Origin: Prosopocoilus inquinatus
Taxonomy: Eukaryota > Arthropoda > Insecta > Coleoptera > Lucanidae
DNA length: 64,000 nucleotides
Reading direction: 5' to 3'
Assembly: GCA_036172665.1 (NCBI GenBank)
Contig: CM069870.1
Span: 24,774,001 to 24,838,000 of the forward strand
Under the pieces are notes generated by a model, which was not told the DNA's origin, ran no database searches, and saw only the letters and a program-made list of their open reading frames with translations. This document shows, one piece after another, positions 23,640 to 35,678 of the stretch. Position 1 is the first letter of the stretch. Every line of letters begins with the position of its first letter. The position numbers and the translations under genes were made by a program.

Positions 23640-24530
23640 TATTGCCCAATGTTCCTGATTTAGTTACACTCAAAACATGGGTGACTAAATACTATAACGA
23701 AATATGCCATAAACTGCCATAAATTTAACGGTCATGTAACTACGTTTTGAGCCAATCACCGTGTAAATGAAGGCAGAGTCAGGTATCACACTTGCAATTA
23801 GTAGGATATTCACGCAGTTTTTCGTTGTCGAAAAGAAACAAACGGCCATCCAGGTTCAGCGTCCGTTCATTGTTCTTTTGGTTTAATGACCGACGAAGAA
23901 GTCACCGCGCGCGAACTAAAACCATCTGCCATTAGCTTCAATCAGCACAAGTTGTGAGATATCTCGCGCTTTGCAAACGGGCACATGCATCATCGAGTGA
24001 AGGCATTTTGTAATGTCAATTCGTAATTATTCTTCGTTGTATGCGGTTCTGCACTTTAATTCACATCCTTTTCATTTTCTACAACATACAAAAAAAATTA
24101 ATATTTGCCTGCTTTTTTTCCATTGATACAGGGTGATTCGTGGTAAGTGTCCGATCCGTTAGGGGCCTGTGGACCATATTTACTAAGGTCACATGCATTG
24201 TACCGGGTGATCAACGGAATTCATAATTAGAAAAGGCTGTGTTCTGTGCTATATAATACACTTGGATACACTGATAAATAAATAATAAATTGACATTGTC
24301 ATATTTGAGGTTACGCTTATGCTTTGTACAATCTTTATTTTGTATGGATGCTGCTTTAAATCCTTTTTTAGAATATTAGGGGAGGTTCCACAAGACAAAT
24401 ACCTTTATTATCAATCATTAAAAAATATAAATGTCACAATTCTGACATTTCAAATTTCTAATTTCAAACTCCAAGCCAGTGTTGCCATCGTTTTGGAAAA
24501 TATCACAGCCTGCTCTAATTATAAACTCCA
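23640..24530. other. no gene; possible foldback ends
   Basis: ACAGGGTGATTCGTGG at about 24130 and TGTACCGGGTGATCAA at about 24198 resemble the termini of the foldback elements found further right, but no partner arms were found here. The plus frame 24319-24534 has no domain. Confidence 0.3.
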
Positions 24531-24534
24531 TTGA

Positions 24535-24690
24535 TCGCATGGTATTTAACATTCTACATTAAGTACATCCCCAAAATATTCCTTCCATCTAGCCATAATC
24601 TCTTTGTCCTCTACAAGTGTTTGCCCTCTTCTTGATTTCATGTATTTTCTGGTATGTTTCCTATCATTCGCTAAGAGATGTCTTGACATC
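24535..24690 (-). pseudogene. RTE-like non-LTR fragment (pre-RT region)
   Basis: The minus strand reads GQTLVEDKEIMARWKEYFGD and then VLN. This matches the conserved linker just before the reverse transcriptase domain in RTE-like and related elements (pattern EEEIKxRWxEYFExLLN). Together with 26290-26480 on the same strand it appears to be one element split by an insertion. Confidence 0.65.
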
Positions 24691-26260
24691 AAATCAGGAC
24701 AGACGGTGTTGCTATGTTGTCAAGACCAGAGAAGGGTAGGAGATTTATTTACTGTTTCGTTACCAAAAAGAAAAAACCCACCTTAGACGCGTTGAGAAAA
24801 GCGCTGGAGAAAATGAAAAACAGGGTCAGAAAGCTTGCATGCAATGCCGAAGTTAGGGTGTGGACTTGATCGACTTAATTGGACCAAGGTAGAAAGAATT
24901 TTTGAAGGAGTTTTTAAGGAAACCGAAATTCAGATTTTGGTTTATGTTTTGGATACCACGCACGGGCTTCGACACTTGTCGAGGAGAGAAGACTAAGACG
25001 GAGCAAGTGAAAATCGACCATAACAACAAGGGACTATAACTACAGAAGCAAATAAGGTTAAGGAAAATAAGAAGAGTCTAAGCGATGGACGAAATATATA
25101 TACCCCACAATGAGTTAGCCTAGTCAAGCTAAAATAACCTGAATTGATAATTCTCATTGACATAGATTTTCTTTGCTAATGAACGGCAAACCTTTTCTTT
25201 TTCCACCTACCAATTGAACTGTCACTAGTGTACAATCAAGCCCAAGAGATTCTCATACCATGACCTAGAATTTGATAATTAGTCACATTGGACCTATACC
25301 ATTCGATTTCTTGGTATTATTTTGGAGAATTGTGTACCCTAGGCCGACTACGCCGTCAGATGAACCTGCCTGTCGAGCATTAAACGGTCATGGGGCCACG
25401 GGCATGTCACCCGACATGCAAGGGACCAGTTCCAAAAGAGTGATTGGAGAAGATACCGTTCATGGACGAGCCAAGTAGATATGGCACCTTGTTCAAATGG
25501 GTCACCACCTTAAGGTCAATCATCTCAGGAGTCATGGGTGTCTACATCATTGTCAAGGGTGTCAAATTTCTGTCCAACACTGTAATCTACGGATTTCTCC
25601 TTTATGATGTTCTTAGTTAGAGATTCACCTATTGGATAGCGTAACCATGTACTATGTCCATGCTCACAAAAAAAAGGGCAACCCTTCCAAAAGCCAATCC
25701 AAAGTAATGTCCGATTCAGTGGAGGATCTGACCAGTTCGACTTCAACCCGAGGCCAATGCTGACACAGGTCTACCCTGACCTGGAGATGACTACAGTACC
25801 ATCTCCAAACCAGGACGACTTCAGGGTAATGGCCAATCCGCATCGAGGCTGGGCGACTCCTTAACTACGCCAGACAAAAGAAACTTCGTAGTCATGTCAG
25901 ACTGTGCGACGCAAACTCTGACTTGAGTTGTGCGGTAGGGCAATTTTCCGAGAAAAGTGTTTGTGATGCGCAAACCTCATTGTATTTTGCTTGTTAGATT
26001 TTAAAAGTAAATGCTTATCATTTTATTTTGTTTGTTAGAGAACGATGTCTCTTAAATTTTTCTTTAAATTGTTGAAGAAGAGACAATACTTTCAGTTGAG
26101 AATATGAGAAAGTATTCAGTTGAGAGTTACATTTAGCTAACTTTTTTAAAGTAAGGGAGAAGGGACAGAAAAGTCTTTAAATAAGGTGGAAGCTCATAAA
26201 AAAGCGATCATTTTCCTAGTTCTTCGAGTTGCCTCTTGACCTAATTAGGCATTGTTTATA
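24690..26260 (+). pseudogene. unidentified decayed retroelement-like remnant
   Basis: This block interrupts the RTE-like relic. Its plus strand shows decayed protein-like stretches: a Lys/Arg-rich part at about 24760-25080, then a frame at about 25313-25619 with two internal stops, a Cys pair (RACHPTC) and a hydrophobic run starting KWVTTLRSIISGVMGVYIIV that resembles a membrane segment. A Pro-rich reading (FNPRPMLTQVYPDLEM) follows in another frame near 25738. A single hydrophobic span followed by a polar tail would fit the C-terminus of an envelope-like protein of an LTR element or an old viral insert, but no family could be named. No long terminal repeats were demonstrated. Confidence 0.3.
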
Positions 26261-26289
26261 GTTTATATTGTTATTTATAGTTTCCGTTA

Positions 26290-26482
26290 TCACTTTCATT
26301 TATTTTTTTTTCTGTTTTGCCGCATCTTTTATCTCCTCATTCCACCAACTTGTTTGTCTTCTGCTGTTGTTACTTTTTCTTGTAGTGCAGCAACTTTTAG
26401 CAATCCAAATTGATATTATTTCAAAGTCTACTTTGTTTAGTTCTTTCATTTCAGCCGCATTTCCTGGAAATGATACGCGCAC
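26290..26482 (-). pseudogene. RTE-like non-LTR fragment (WWNEE region)
   Basis: The minus frame ends SWWNEEIKDAAKQKKK, matching the WWNEEV-AIKxKK stretch between endonuclease and reverse transcriptase in RTE-like non-LTR elements. It lies upstream, in minus-strand sense, of the RWKEYFGDVLN fragment at 24535-24690, which is the expected order. Confidence 0.65.
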
Positions 26483-26639
26483 GCCACGACTCCAACTGGG
26501 AACAACGGGATCGGGCTTACAGTAGCTGCGATATTACTCGTAATTTATACCCTCAAATAAGGAATTTTTTGCATAGCAAATGCAACACCCAATATTCCCC
26601 AATTGTCCAACCATCTTGTAGGGAATAATTCTTAAGAAG

Positions 26640-26880
26640 TAAGGGATCTTCTGGGTCTCTCAACTGAAGCCTGTAGACAAGTGATGGCAACCGAATCAGT
26701 TTTATTTTATTTATTTTGTCATCTTGAATTATTTTTGGTTGATTGTAAAATTTTTAGTAAGTATTTCAAAATTAATTAATTGTTTGTATTAAAGTCATTT
26801 TTTATGTAATTGTATTGTGAAGTTGAATTCCAGAAAAACTCGATCGGCATTGTTTTTCAATTTAATTTTAAAAATCTTGG
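26640..26880. other. no gene seen
   Basis: AT-rich spacer before a T-rich array. Nothing was recognised. Confidence 0.3.
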
Positions 26881-28225
26881 CCTTTACATTTTAAATTTTT
26901 ATGTTTAATATTTCCAAAAAACAAAAAATATGCGTATCGTATTTTGTTTTATTTTTATTTTAAAAAGTCATGCTGTATTGCGAGCATTTTATGAATGCAC
27001 ACAAAAATCGGTTGTCTTTTTTTTATTTTTATTTTTATTTTAAAGACTCCGCCCTCCAGCCCTATTTGTAAAGTTCGAATATTTCAATAATTTTGATGCG
27101 ATTGATTGCTCAATTTGGCCAATTTTGAAGACGGTCATTTTGTGGGCGCACAAAAATGTTCTTTTATTTTATTTTTATTTTTAAAACCCTGTTCCCCCAT
27201 TTCACATGTACTCAATTTTGATTGTCACTAGTTTTTTTTTAATCGATCATCGACTTTTGTTTTATTTTAATTAAAAAAAATTGTGCCTCTCTCCATCTAA
27301 ATTTTCTCAATTTTAAATTCGACAATTTTTTTCCAGCATTTTAGGAGAACGCAAATTTATATTTCCAAAAATAAAAAGAAATCTATCATCGTCTGTTTCA
27401 ATTTTAAAAGTTCTGCCTCCTCCATCTTATACGTTTTGAATTTTGAATACGAATTCGAATTGTCTCAATTTGACCGGCCAATTTTTTTAAGGCGAGTGTG
27501 CGGTTGTCTTTTGTTTCATTTTTATTTTAAAAGTCTCGCCCCCTCCTGTATTTCTCCTCTTTTTTCGATATTTACATTAAGGGTGCCCCCTTTAAGTTCT
27601 CAATTTTTTATTTTTTTTTAATCATTCTTCTATTTTTAGGTTCAAGTGATTTAGTTTTGAAAGTATGGTTTACTTGTGTCAATTTGACCGATTTTAAAGC
27701 AGTTTTGTTAAAAAAAAAAAAAAAAAATGCTAGTCTTGTTTGTCTTATTTTTGTTTTAAAAGTCCCACAGCCCTCTTCAAGTTTCCCAAAATTTTAACGC
27801 GTAGGATTTGAATTTTGAAGCTGAACGTTTTGCGGGTGCACAAGAAAATCGATTGTCTTTTATTTTTATTTTATAAACCCTGCCCCTTTCTATCTGTAAC
27901 GTTTAAATAATTCGATATAATTTTGAATGCGATCCAATTTCGAAGGCGAGCGCACAAAAAATCGATCGTCTTTTTTTTATTTTAATTTTGAAAACGCCCC
28001 TCCCCTCTCTGTAATGTTCAAAAATAATTCTATAATCTATAATAAAATAATAAATTAAATCCGATTTTAAAGCAGTATTGTTCCAAAAAGAAAAAATCAT
28101 TTGTCTTTTTTGTTTTATTTTTATTTTAAAAGTCTCGCCGCCCTCTTCAAGTTTCCGATTTTTAATGCGCAGGGTTTTTCAATTTGACGGTTCATTTTGG
28201 AGCTGAGCTTGTTGCACCGTTTTTA
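26880..28225 (-). repeat. T-rich degenerate array (reverse of the CGATCGATT family)
   Basis: The plus strand repeats AATCGATYGTCTTTT...TTATTTTAAAAGTCTCGCCCCCT-like blocks, for example near 27050, 27530, 27760, 27880, 27995 and 28130. A longer unit recurs at about 27693 and 28065 (372 bp; TTTTAAAGCAGT, then GCCCTCTTCAAGTTTCC). Read on the minus strand the core is AAAAGACGATCGATT, the same family as the A-rich arrays at 8.5-17.5 kb. Confidence 0.65.
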
Positions 28226-28229
28226 TAAG

Positions 28230-28740
28230 TGATACCCGACGCGATTAACTAACCTTCTTGTTATGCGTCTTAGCCGCATGATTGGTGAATGACTCACGTA
28301 CGCCAGGCAATGGTTTACAATGTACCAATTTTTTTTTTTACAAAAACGCAAACGGTTCCTAAACCGTGTTAATGGAGTCTCTAAAACTAAACTAAATCTC
28401 TGATGTGTAATGGCTTGATTAAATATAGGATTTTCTTTACTTTAATTCGATTAACTAACTTCAATCGATGCCGGTGCAACTGGACAAGGGATTCATATTA
28501 AAGGGGGTTGTGTACGAGCGAGACCTTTGTGAATTCCCAAATCGAATTTTTAAGAAATCCCGCTCATCAAGCAATTACAAATACACTTCGCCCTCGTCAA
28601 ACACTGTGTTCAATTAAAAAAAAAAACATAAAGGGCCGCGAGCGTGAGTCATAAAAACCAATTTAAAATTGGACCACTATACCTGCTACCATATGACAAT
28701 CAGACATTCCAAATTTTAATTATTTCAAAATTATTATTTT
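28230..28740. other. no gene seen
   Basis: AT-rich spacer. No recognisable element. Confidence 0.3.
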
Positions 28741-29170
28741 ATTCTGACAGACATCCCCGCCCACTGCCTTTCCGGTTTCCACATAAAATATCCTTCGTAG
28801 TACGTCGAAGGACTTCAAGAACCACCGCACACACACACATTAGCATGTGCCAGAGTGGGCTGCTGTTAAGTAGCTCCGGCATATGCGAACTTACTTTATA
28901 CAGAGCGAAGGTAGGAAAGAAGAAGGTCGACGTACCGCTTGCATATTCTCGAATCTGTAGAGTGTAGAGTGTAGACAATTGCCGGTGGGTGGGACTGATG
29001 AGCACGTGTGGAGGTGAACACCTTGTCGGCCGGCCGGGCGGCGATAGGGTGAATACCCCTATTACACAGCTGTCTGCTGGGTTTCGCAAATGGAGTTTTC
29101 GAAGCCTTGCTTGATTTGAGAAACGACGACGCACATGTCCATTACCATGCAAGTAGGTGGGTGTTACCCC
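28740..29170. other. GC-rich patch with overlapping frames
   Basis: A 137-codon minus frame (28739-29152) and a 107-codon plus frame (28644-28967) overlap. Neither shows a domain or a clean acceptor-donor pair. GC-rich composition alone can keep both strands open. It could be a regulatory patch. Confidence 0.3.
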
Positions 29171-29386
29171 TTACGTAATGAATGAAATAAATGAATCTAT
29201 CAAAGCGTTACAAGCTAATAACAGGCCTGCCTTTTAAATGAGACAAGGCCTTTAGACCTTTCGTGGAAAGAAACGCACGCCACCTTGCGTCTGTTAAGGA
29301 TAAAATCAGAACACGGTAATCTGCCAATTATTGTCGAAAAATTAATACATTGATTCTAATTAGCTCTAGACCCTTAAACACATGTA

Positions 29387-31078
29387 TGTACAGGGTGTCC
29401 CAAACCTTTGGAAAACTCCAAAAATGCCCTTTTAAATTCATGTTATCATGAAAGGTGTTAATAAAAGTTGTGTAGGTTTTCATTCCGCATAATTAAAAAT
29501 TATTTTCAAATACACAGGTTGTTAATTTAAAAGTTAAAAACCTAACTTACTATTTCTTATATGGAACACTGTACATGTTATTGCAGTTTCGGTTAGCCCT
29601 TGAAGAGACGATAAAAATGATATAATATTATACTTACTTATTTTTAGTATTTACTGAGTTATTTTTACTTTTATGTAAAAATGGGTCATGTTTGATCGTC
29701 TGCCAAATTGTCAATTTTAATGATACGACAATAGACTTTGGCAAAATCTTTCCAAATCTCTCTACTTTTGCAATATTCATCATTTTTAAAAACCCAGCGT
29801 CTATCAACAATACTACGATTCAGTTCAAATGGAACACCATTTGAAAAAAATGACTAATTTTACAAGTGAACTGAATCGTAGTGTTGTTGATAGACGCTAG
29901 GTTTTTAAAAATGATGAATATTGTAAAAGTAGAGAGATTTGGAAATATTTTCCCAAGGTCTATTGTCGTATCATTAAAATTGACAATTTGGCAGACGATC
30001 AAACATGACCCATTTTTGCATAAAAGTAAAAATAACTCGGTAAGTACTAAAAATATTATAGCATATTTTGGATAGTGCTTTCTACGAGCTTTCTAACCAT
30101 ATCATATTTCATGGTCCGAAAATTGATAACCTGTGAGTTATTATCACTTCTCTATAATCAACTTAAGAAACGTGCTGTATAATTTTTTTATTTGTCTCAG
30201 AAATATTTTACTTGCTGTATCATTCAAGACATTTATCCAAATACTTTTTTTTTGTTCAAATGAACAAATTCTTTATCATTGTTTTCGTGTTTGCAATAAA
30301 AATATGGAATAAATACAGGAACTAAACGATTTTCACTAAATAATTCCGATTACACTATGAAAACGAATGGAAAGGATTTATTTACACGGTAAAAAGTTCT
30401 ATTATTTTGAAGCTACATATCAAAGAAAAAAATGGAATCTTATTTTTTTTTTACTCATTAATTAAGAAAAAGCAGAATGTCTCCTCTAGGTTTAAAAAAT
30501 CATAAAAATTTAAACTATTGAAAAAAAATTTTAAGAAACTTTGCCATATTGCTAAACAAGTATTTTGTTCTCTTTGCATGTGCCGAGTACATCTTTATAC
30601 CCTTGTTTCTTTACATATCCCCATAAACTAAGAATAGTACAGGTGAAAGCAGTTTAGTAATAGTTTTTTGAAATTTATTTCATACTAATATTAGATTATA
30701 TATTTGTATGCGTATTTCAACAGGTACGCTGCCATTTTCAATCATCCACATACACAAACTCTTTGGTTGGTATGAGCCAGAGGTTCTTCTCATTGAATTT
30801 CCAATACAAATGAAGATAGTAGCATGGCTGTCGAAATACGTATCTAGGATTATAAACAAATTGTGATATGAGAACATTCTTTTCATTTGTTTACTTATAT
30901 GCCCATGAAAGAGGTCGATCTGGTAACTAGGGAGACCACTTCAAAGCATAACCGCGTTCTGTCCACCGATTCGTAATATGACAGGAATTACCTGAAAAAA
31001 ATCTACACACCTTTTCTTGATAAAATGAATTTAAAGGGAATTTTTGGACTTCTCCAGAGGTTTGGGAAACCCTGTACA
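29387..31078. mobile_element. foldback element with TGTACAGGGTKTCCC ends
   Basis: The left end begins TGTACAGGGTGTCCCAAACC. The right end on the other strand begins TGTACAGGGTTTCCCAAACC. The inverted ends extend about 90 bp with scattered mismatches (CCAAAAAT, TTTAAATTCAT and AAAGGTGT shared in order). No transposase frame is present. The last six bases, TGTACA, are shared with the start of the next foldback element at 31073. A larger inner hairpin (29600-30090) sits inside. Confidence 0.75.
29600..30090. repeat. inner hairpin, arms of about 220 bp
   Basis: From about 29615 to 29840 the sequence is mirrored nearly exactly by 29845-30067. Examples are GGGTCATGTTTGATCGTCTG against CAGACGATCAAACATGACCC, and CTGAATCGTAGT against ACTACGATTCAG. 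The spacer at the centre is short. Transcription through it would give a long double-stranded RNA. A 60-codon frame on each strand is simply the mirrored sequence. Confidence 0.9.
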
Positions 31079-31998
31079 GAGTGGATCAATTTCAATATCT
31101 CTTATCTCCGTAACTATAAGAGATAGAAAAAAAAACAGTGGCCCTGTCTCTATCTCTTTTTTGGAGGTTAAGTCAATAGTGTAAACAAAAATTGGCTTTT
31201 CAAATTATTTTCGACTTTTCGTTTTTCGGTCGTATCTCGTTGATTTCTAGGAATATTAAAAAAAAACTGCTTGAACATTATTAGGACACTTTTTGGAATA
31301 CAATTCAGCAGGGGCGGATTTTGGCATGGTCTTTATGGACTGCCGTTCAATCAAATGGCCCCCTTCGCGGTTAAAAAATAAACGATATATTATATGATTC
31401 CTAGAATGTTTTATTTATAATAAAAACAGCTTTTCACTGTCTGATTTGCCATTTGATTTTGAATTTGACTTCAGAAATATAAAATATTCACATAGTTTGC
31501 TTTCCTATTTGAGTTGCGCGTATTGATTTTTCATTGATTTTACAGATCTAATCTCACTTTTTAATGATAGTGATGATCAGATAGTGTAGAATGGCTTTTA
31601 GTAAGAATTATATTTTTTCTTTGTTTTATTTTCTTCCTTAGTTGTTATTCTTGATCGGAGAATTTATTGTTTCGTTTTCTTGTTTGTTATTAAAGGTAAT
31701 CCCTAATACATTTTACTTTTTACTTGTTTGATATTTGTTACAAAACATTTTTTCGTTATAACTCTGTATGAATGTTTACACAGACTGTTTTCGGACGTGT
31801 AGCTGAAACCTTGACTTTTATACGATTGAATTCTTTTGACTGCAGGAATTATAATTTAATCTTCCATAGCAAAACCACTTAAATATATACTCAATAATTT
31901 AATCATGAATTTTCGTATCTACTAAAACAATATCAATTCACCTAACAGTTTGTCGATCTTTTCTGATTAAACAGCCACATCCTACGATCGCTTTTTTG

Positions 31999-32055
31999 CT
32001 TCTACTAATGAAGCCCCAAATAGGGCCGAAACAGCTGTACAGAGGCTACAATCAA
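31999..32055 (+). ncRNA. hammerhead-ribozyme-like core, copy 3
   Basis: CTAATGA (32005-32011, one change from CUGANGA) is followed by AGCCCCAAATAGGGCC, which forms a GCCC/GGGC stem with loop CAAATA, then GAAAC at 32028-32032. AGC...GCT could close a short stem III. The core change G5 to A probably kills activity. Confidence 0.4.
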
Positions 32056-32117
32056 AAACCATTTGCAACAAAATTTTTTATTGAAGTCGTTTGTTGTTCG
32101 AGGAAAATTGTATAAAA

Positions 32118-32250
32118 ATTGTTTTCAATCTTTAAACAGACACTGAAAATTGCAACGAAAGTTCAAGATTTCTTCCTAACGAAACTATCAACCGATAGTG
32201 AAATGTTGAGTGTTCGTGTAATTTTGACCGTTTAAAGATTGAAAACAATT
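32118..32250. repeat. 21-bp inverted repeat flanking a conserved hairpin block
   Basis: ATTGTTTTCAATCTTTAAAC is mirrored by GTTTAAAGATTGAAAACAAT. Between them, 32175-32212 is the reverse complement of 16881-16920, a block with its own CTATC...GATAG hairpin. So this unit is dispersed in opposite orientations. Confidence 0.6.
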
Positions 32251-32999
32251 TTTCCAGAAATCTTTCGTCATAACGTGTTTTAATAATACATCGTTTAAAA
32301 CATTCTTCATCTGTGAAACGTGATGAATGATAAACTCATATTCAATAGAAAGTCAGATGGGAGCTCTTGTTAGAACGCTCGCTCAAAACGATAAAACGGA
32401 ATTTTACTAATTAACGCGAATAGGAAATTATTTACGCAGTCAAAACTGAAAAAATTTTAAAGCTCGTTAAAATTTTTTGCAAAACAAGAAATTCGCATCG
32501 TATTGAACCCAGCCTATTGAGGCTAGGATATTAACGCAAGGATAATAATAAATGACAGTTTTTCCTATTAATTATAAGAAATAAACCTAACAAAGTATAC
32601 ATTTTTGAAAGCAAAAAAAAATCTCTATTTAATGAGGGCACTGCCTATGATTTCTATTAAAAAAAAAAACTTTATGCTATAATTCGAAAATTTAACTAAA
32701 TATTAAAAAATCAACTACTGCACTGAATTATACTCCAAAAAGTGCCCTAATAATGTTCAAACAGCTTTTTAATACCTCTAGAAATAAACGAGCTATGACC
32801 GAAAAACGAAAAGTCGAAAATGGCAATTTTTGCTTATAACTTAAAAACAAAAGAAGATAGCCAATTTTTGTTTACACTATCGACTTAATCTCCAAACAAG
32901 AGATCGAGACTTGGCCACTAGTTTTTTTTTTCTATCTCATATATTATAGTTACGGAGATGCCCATAAGAGAAATCGAATTTGATCCACTCTGTACATAC

Positions 33000-33960
33000 A
33001 AGAAGAGTTTTAAGTTAAAAATTATGTAATTTAGTAAATCTACACAAAGATGTAAAAATAAAACATTTTTTCTTAGTTCCTTGCTCCCTGAATACGTGTT
33101 TTGTATTATAGGAAATGGAATTCATGTCTGCAGTTAGGCAACTTAATTCACATTACTGTATCAGAAGTGGTGTCACCGAACTGATCAAATATAGAATCCT
33201 TCGTGTCGAATTTATGTTAATAGGGGAATAAAACGCGTATTCTCGGAATGGGCGCGCGTGAAAAAAAAAAGAATCGATTCGCATACGCTCGCGTGCTTCA
33301 CGAGAGGAGAGCCGAGGCACTTGACGTTGAAAACGAGGGAAACGACCTACACCAGGGTTGTTGGCTTTGCACTTGATGCCCGATATCACCACGCCGGAAT
33401 AATCTGGATATTTAAATCAACATTTGTTATTAAAATGAATTATTAATGACATTCGGTTTGGTTTCTCGGTAATTACGGCGGGCGCGCGCGCGCGATAAAG
33501 TGAAAGAAAACCGATGCATAATAATAATATCGTATGTGATTGCTGCGAATGAGAGCCGTTTCGTAGTTTTTGCTCCACATAGATTGGACTTGATCATGTG
33601 AATCATAACAATGCTAGAATATTAACTAACGTTAGTGATAAGCACAGTCCGGAAAATTCCAGACATTCCTAGAAGTACACGATTTTATTTCAAAAATGCG
33701 GCCATTAAGGTCCGGTTTCTGGAACGAATCTAACGGGCCGGTTAGGTTAACTATTCGTTAAAATAGGAAATGAGTTTATGAAAATATTTCAATCCTATGA
33801 TTAGTTTAACGAGGTTCGTTAACTTTACAGGCGGACGCGCAATTTATGTAACCGTATGTTGTAGTTGTATACTTTAGAAGTTTAGAATATAAGAAAGTTT
33901 ATGCATTCTCGGGATGTTTCTTAAGCACTAGCATGTTTACGTTCTTAGTTTGGTAATATG
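33000..33960. other. no gene; GC dinucleotide run
   Basis: Contains a short (CG)n run at about 33483-33494. Short frames on both strands at 33153-33446 show no domain. CAGTCCGGAAAATTCCAGAC near 33645 resembles the dispersed TCCAGAC motif seen elsewhere. Confidence 0.3.
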
Positions 33961-35060
33961 ATATGGGGGCGTGTTTAGTGTTGGCAGCAAAGGAACGGCA
34001 GAGACGGCAGTCTCCCGAGGGTTAGCGCGGTAGGTGAACGTGGAATAACCGGGGCTCGCGAAGGTGGTTAAAATGTGTAGTGGATATTTGATAATGGCTG
34101 TCCAAGAAATATTAGCCTTGAGGAGGCGATGGTTTATTAGAAATGTGTTGTATGTGGTGGCCGCGGTGTGTTGCTGGACATGACTAGAGGGTGTCTGCAG
34201 AATATGACCTGAGATGGTATGTTCTGGTAGAAGTGTTAGGGTGGTACATTCTCACGATTGGCAATGCGGTTTGAGGGTCATGAGTCATGAGTTATACGGA
34301 GGTATTCTAGTAGCAGAATATTGTCCGGGACGCTATCCGGGGCGTTGGCCAGAGAATACCACCGTGCACCAGCACACGGTATCGGAGCTCTTGCCGCGGT
34401 GTGCAAGCAGCACCGATGAAGAGCACGGTACCGGCAAAGCAATTAGCTGTAATCTGTATTAATTGTGAGTGGGAATTCTGTTGATTGCATTCCTGACCAG
34501 GTGATAGCATTGAGCTATCCAGAAAGGTCTGACATGATGATGTTACTGGACTGGTACGGAGTGGTGCTTGACACTCACGCAGTCGGTGCATCAACTGATC
34601 CTGAGACCGTATGCTCGGGAGGCAAGGTATGCTAATATCCATCGGGAGGGGTGGGTTTTGTATCCACAAGTGAATGTGGGGGGGTAAGGCGTGCGAAGAT
34701 GAGAAGTCAACGTGCGAGGATGACTTCCCCAGTGTCCAATATCATCATGAGGTAGCTACAGCTTCTAGATTCGCCGCTGGAGCAGGTGGGGCCGGGAAAA
34801 CGGCCCCGGTAAGTGGAATGTTCCATTTTACTGAATAGATACTCGTAGAGGGTTACTTATAATTTGCATGGTCCTTATCGAATTGGAATGAGATGCCCGG
34901 GAGCTAAGACGTTTACCCTCAGCGCCTGTTGCGGTCAGGGAAACGAGAAAGAAAGAAAGAACATTGGGAATGAGAGACCTAACCAATAGTGAGTGAATGT
35001 TTATTGTAACTCCGTCCTCAGATAGTATAGTAAAAAAATCTAGCCAACACGTATACTTTT
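33960..35060. other. GC-richer block of unknown nature
   Basis: About 1 kb of markedly higher GC than its surroundings. It has short frames on both strands (34214-34462 plus, 34307-34669 minus) and a GGTAAGT at about 34796. No conserved domain was recognised and every frame is short. It could be a decayed element or an untranslated or regulatory region. Confidence 0.3.
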
Positions 35061-35362
35061 CCCTTATCGATTAAAATTATACTTTTTTCAGTTCCCAGTC
35101 GTCTTTCCGCGTGTGCCTTCTATTTTTGGTATTCCAACTATTATTTGTGGAAAGGAAATTAAGCTCAAAAAGTATTAAAATTCCGGGAGAGATAGTGGCG
35201 ACATCTGCTCGACACTACAATAACTGTTAGTTCCGACACAGTTCGGAAACAAATCAAGGTCGTGCTAATCTGATATTTCCAGAAACCCGACTCGGTTTAA
35301 CACATTCGTTAGTTTAGCCATTAGTTAGTTTAACGGTCCGATTAAAATTGCTTCCAGACACC

Positions 35363-35501
35363 GGGCCTAATGTTCAGTGTTACAATTGCAGCTCAACTTT
35401 GAGCTGAGGTTTAAACCCTTAGCAATGATTATTTCAACAATTGTTGTGAAGGATTTAAGCTTCAGCTCAAAGTTAAACCGTCATTGTAAAACTGGGCCTA
35501 A
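35363..35501. repeat. MITE-like palindrome
   Basis: The left arm includes GGGCCTAATG, TTACAATTG and AACTTTGAGCTGA. The right arm mirrors it with TCAGCTCAAAGTT, CATTGTAAAACTGGGCCT. It is about 140 bp with moderately diverged arms. Confidence 0.55.
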
Positions 35502-35524
35502 GTGCACACGTTAAAATGAATCTA

Positions 35525-35678
35525 GGGCTCTATTCTCAAGTCACCCGATTAGAATCGTATGCGAAACTGACGTCAAAATGACGTAATTCTCGATTTGTAA
35601 AATTTTGTACGAGAATTTACTTCATTCTGACGTCATTTTCGTATACGACTTTAATCGAGTGACTTGAGAATAGGGCCC
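35525..35678. mobile_element. MITE with GGGCTCTATTCTCAAGTCAC ends
   Basis: The left end, GGGCTCTATTCTCAAGTCAC, is mirrored at the right by GTGACTTGAGAATAGGGCCC. CCGATT...AATCG and TGACGTCA-type words are mirrored inside. It is 154 bp and non-coding. Target duplication is unclear. Confidence 0.75.

Larger units (their letters stand above)
31309..32570. mobile_element. insertion with one hAT-like end inside the foldback element
   Basis: CAGGGGCGGATTTTGGCATG starts exactly where the left foldback arm stops matching the right arm and the copy at 56.9 kb. The preceding 8 bp, CAATTCAG, are the candidate target. No mirrored terminus was found, so the right boundary is a guess at the point where the right arm begins. 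Confidence 0.45.
31073..32997. mobile_element. foldback element with TGTACAGAGTGGATC ends
   Basis: The left end begins TGTACAGAGTGGATCAATTT; the right end on the other strand begins TGTACAGAGTGGATCAAATT. The arms match over about 230 bp, including ACTTTTCGTTTTTCGGTC and TTATTAGGGCACTTTTTGGA-like blocks. A related single arm occurs at 56912-57338. The left arm is broken at 31309 by a hAT-like terminus (CAGGGGCGGATTTTGG). The interior also holds a hammerhead-like core at 32.0 kb. Confidence 0.8.

Noticed and set aside
28739..29152. 137-codon minus-strand frame.
   Set aside because: GC-rich patch with an overlapping frame on the other strand; no domain, no clean splice sites, no protein-like periodicity.
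34700..34830. A plus-strand reading with a GAGGAGKT stretch resembling a Walker A motif.
   Set aside because: The frame is short, has no Walker B or fold context, and lies in a GC-rich block where such Gly/Ala-rich readings arise by chance.
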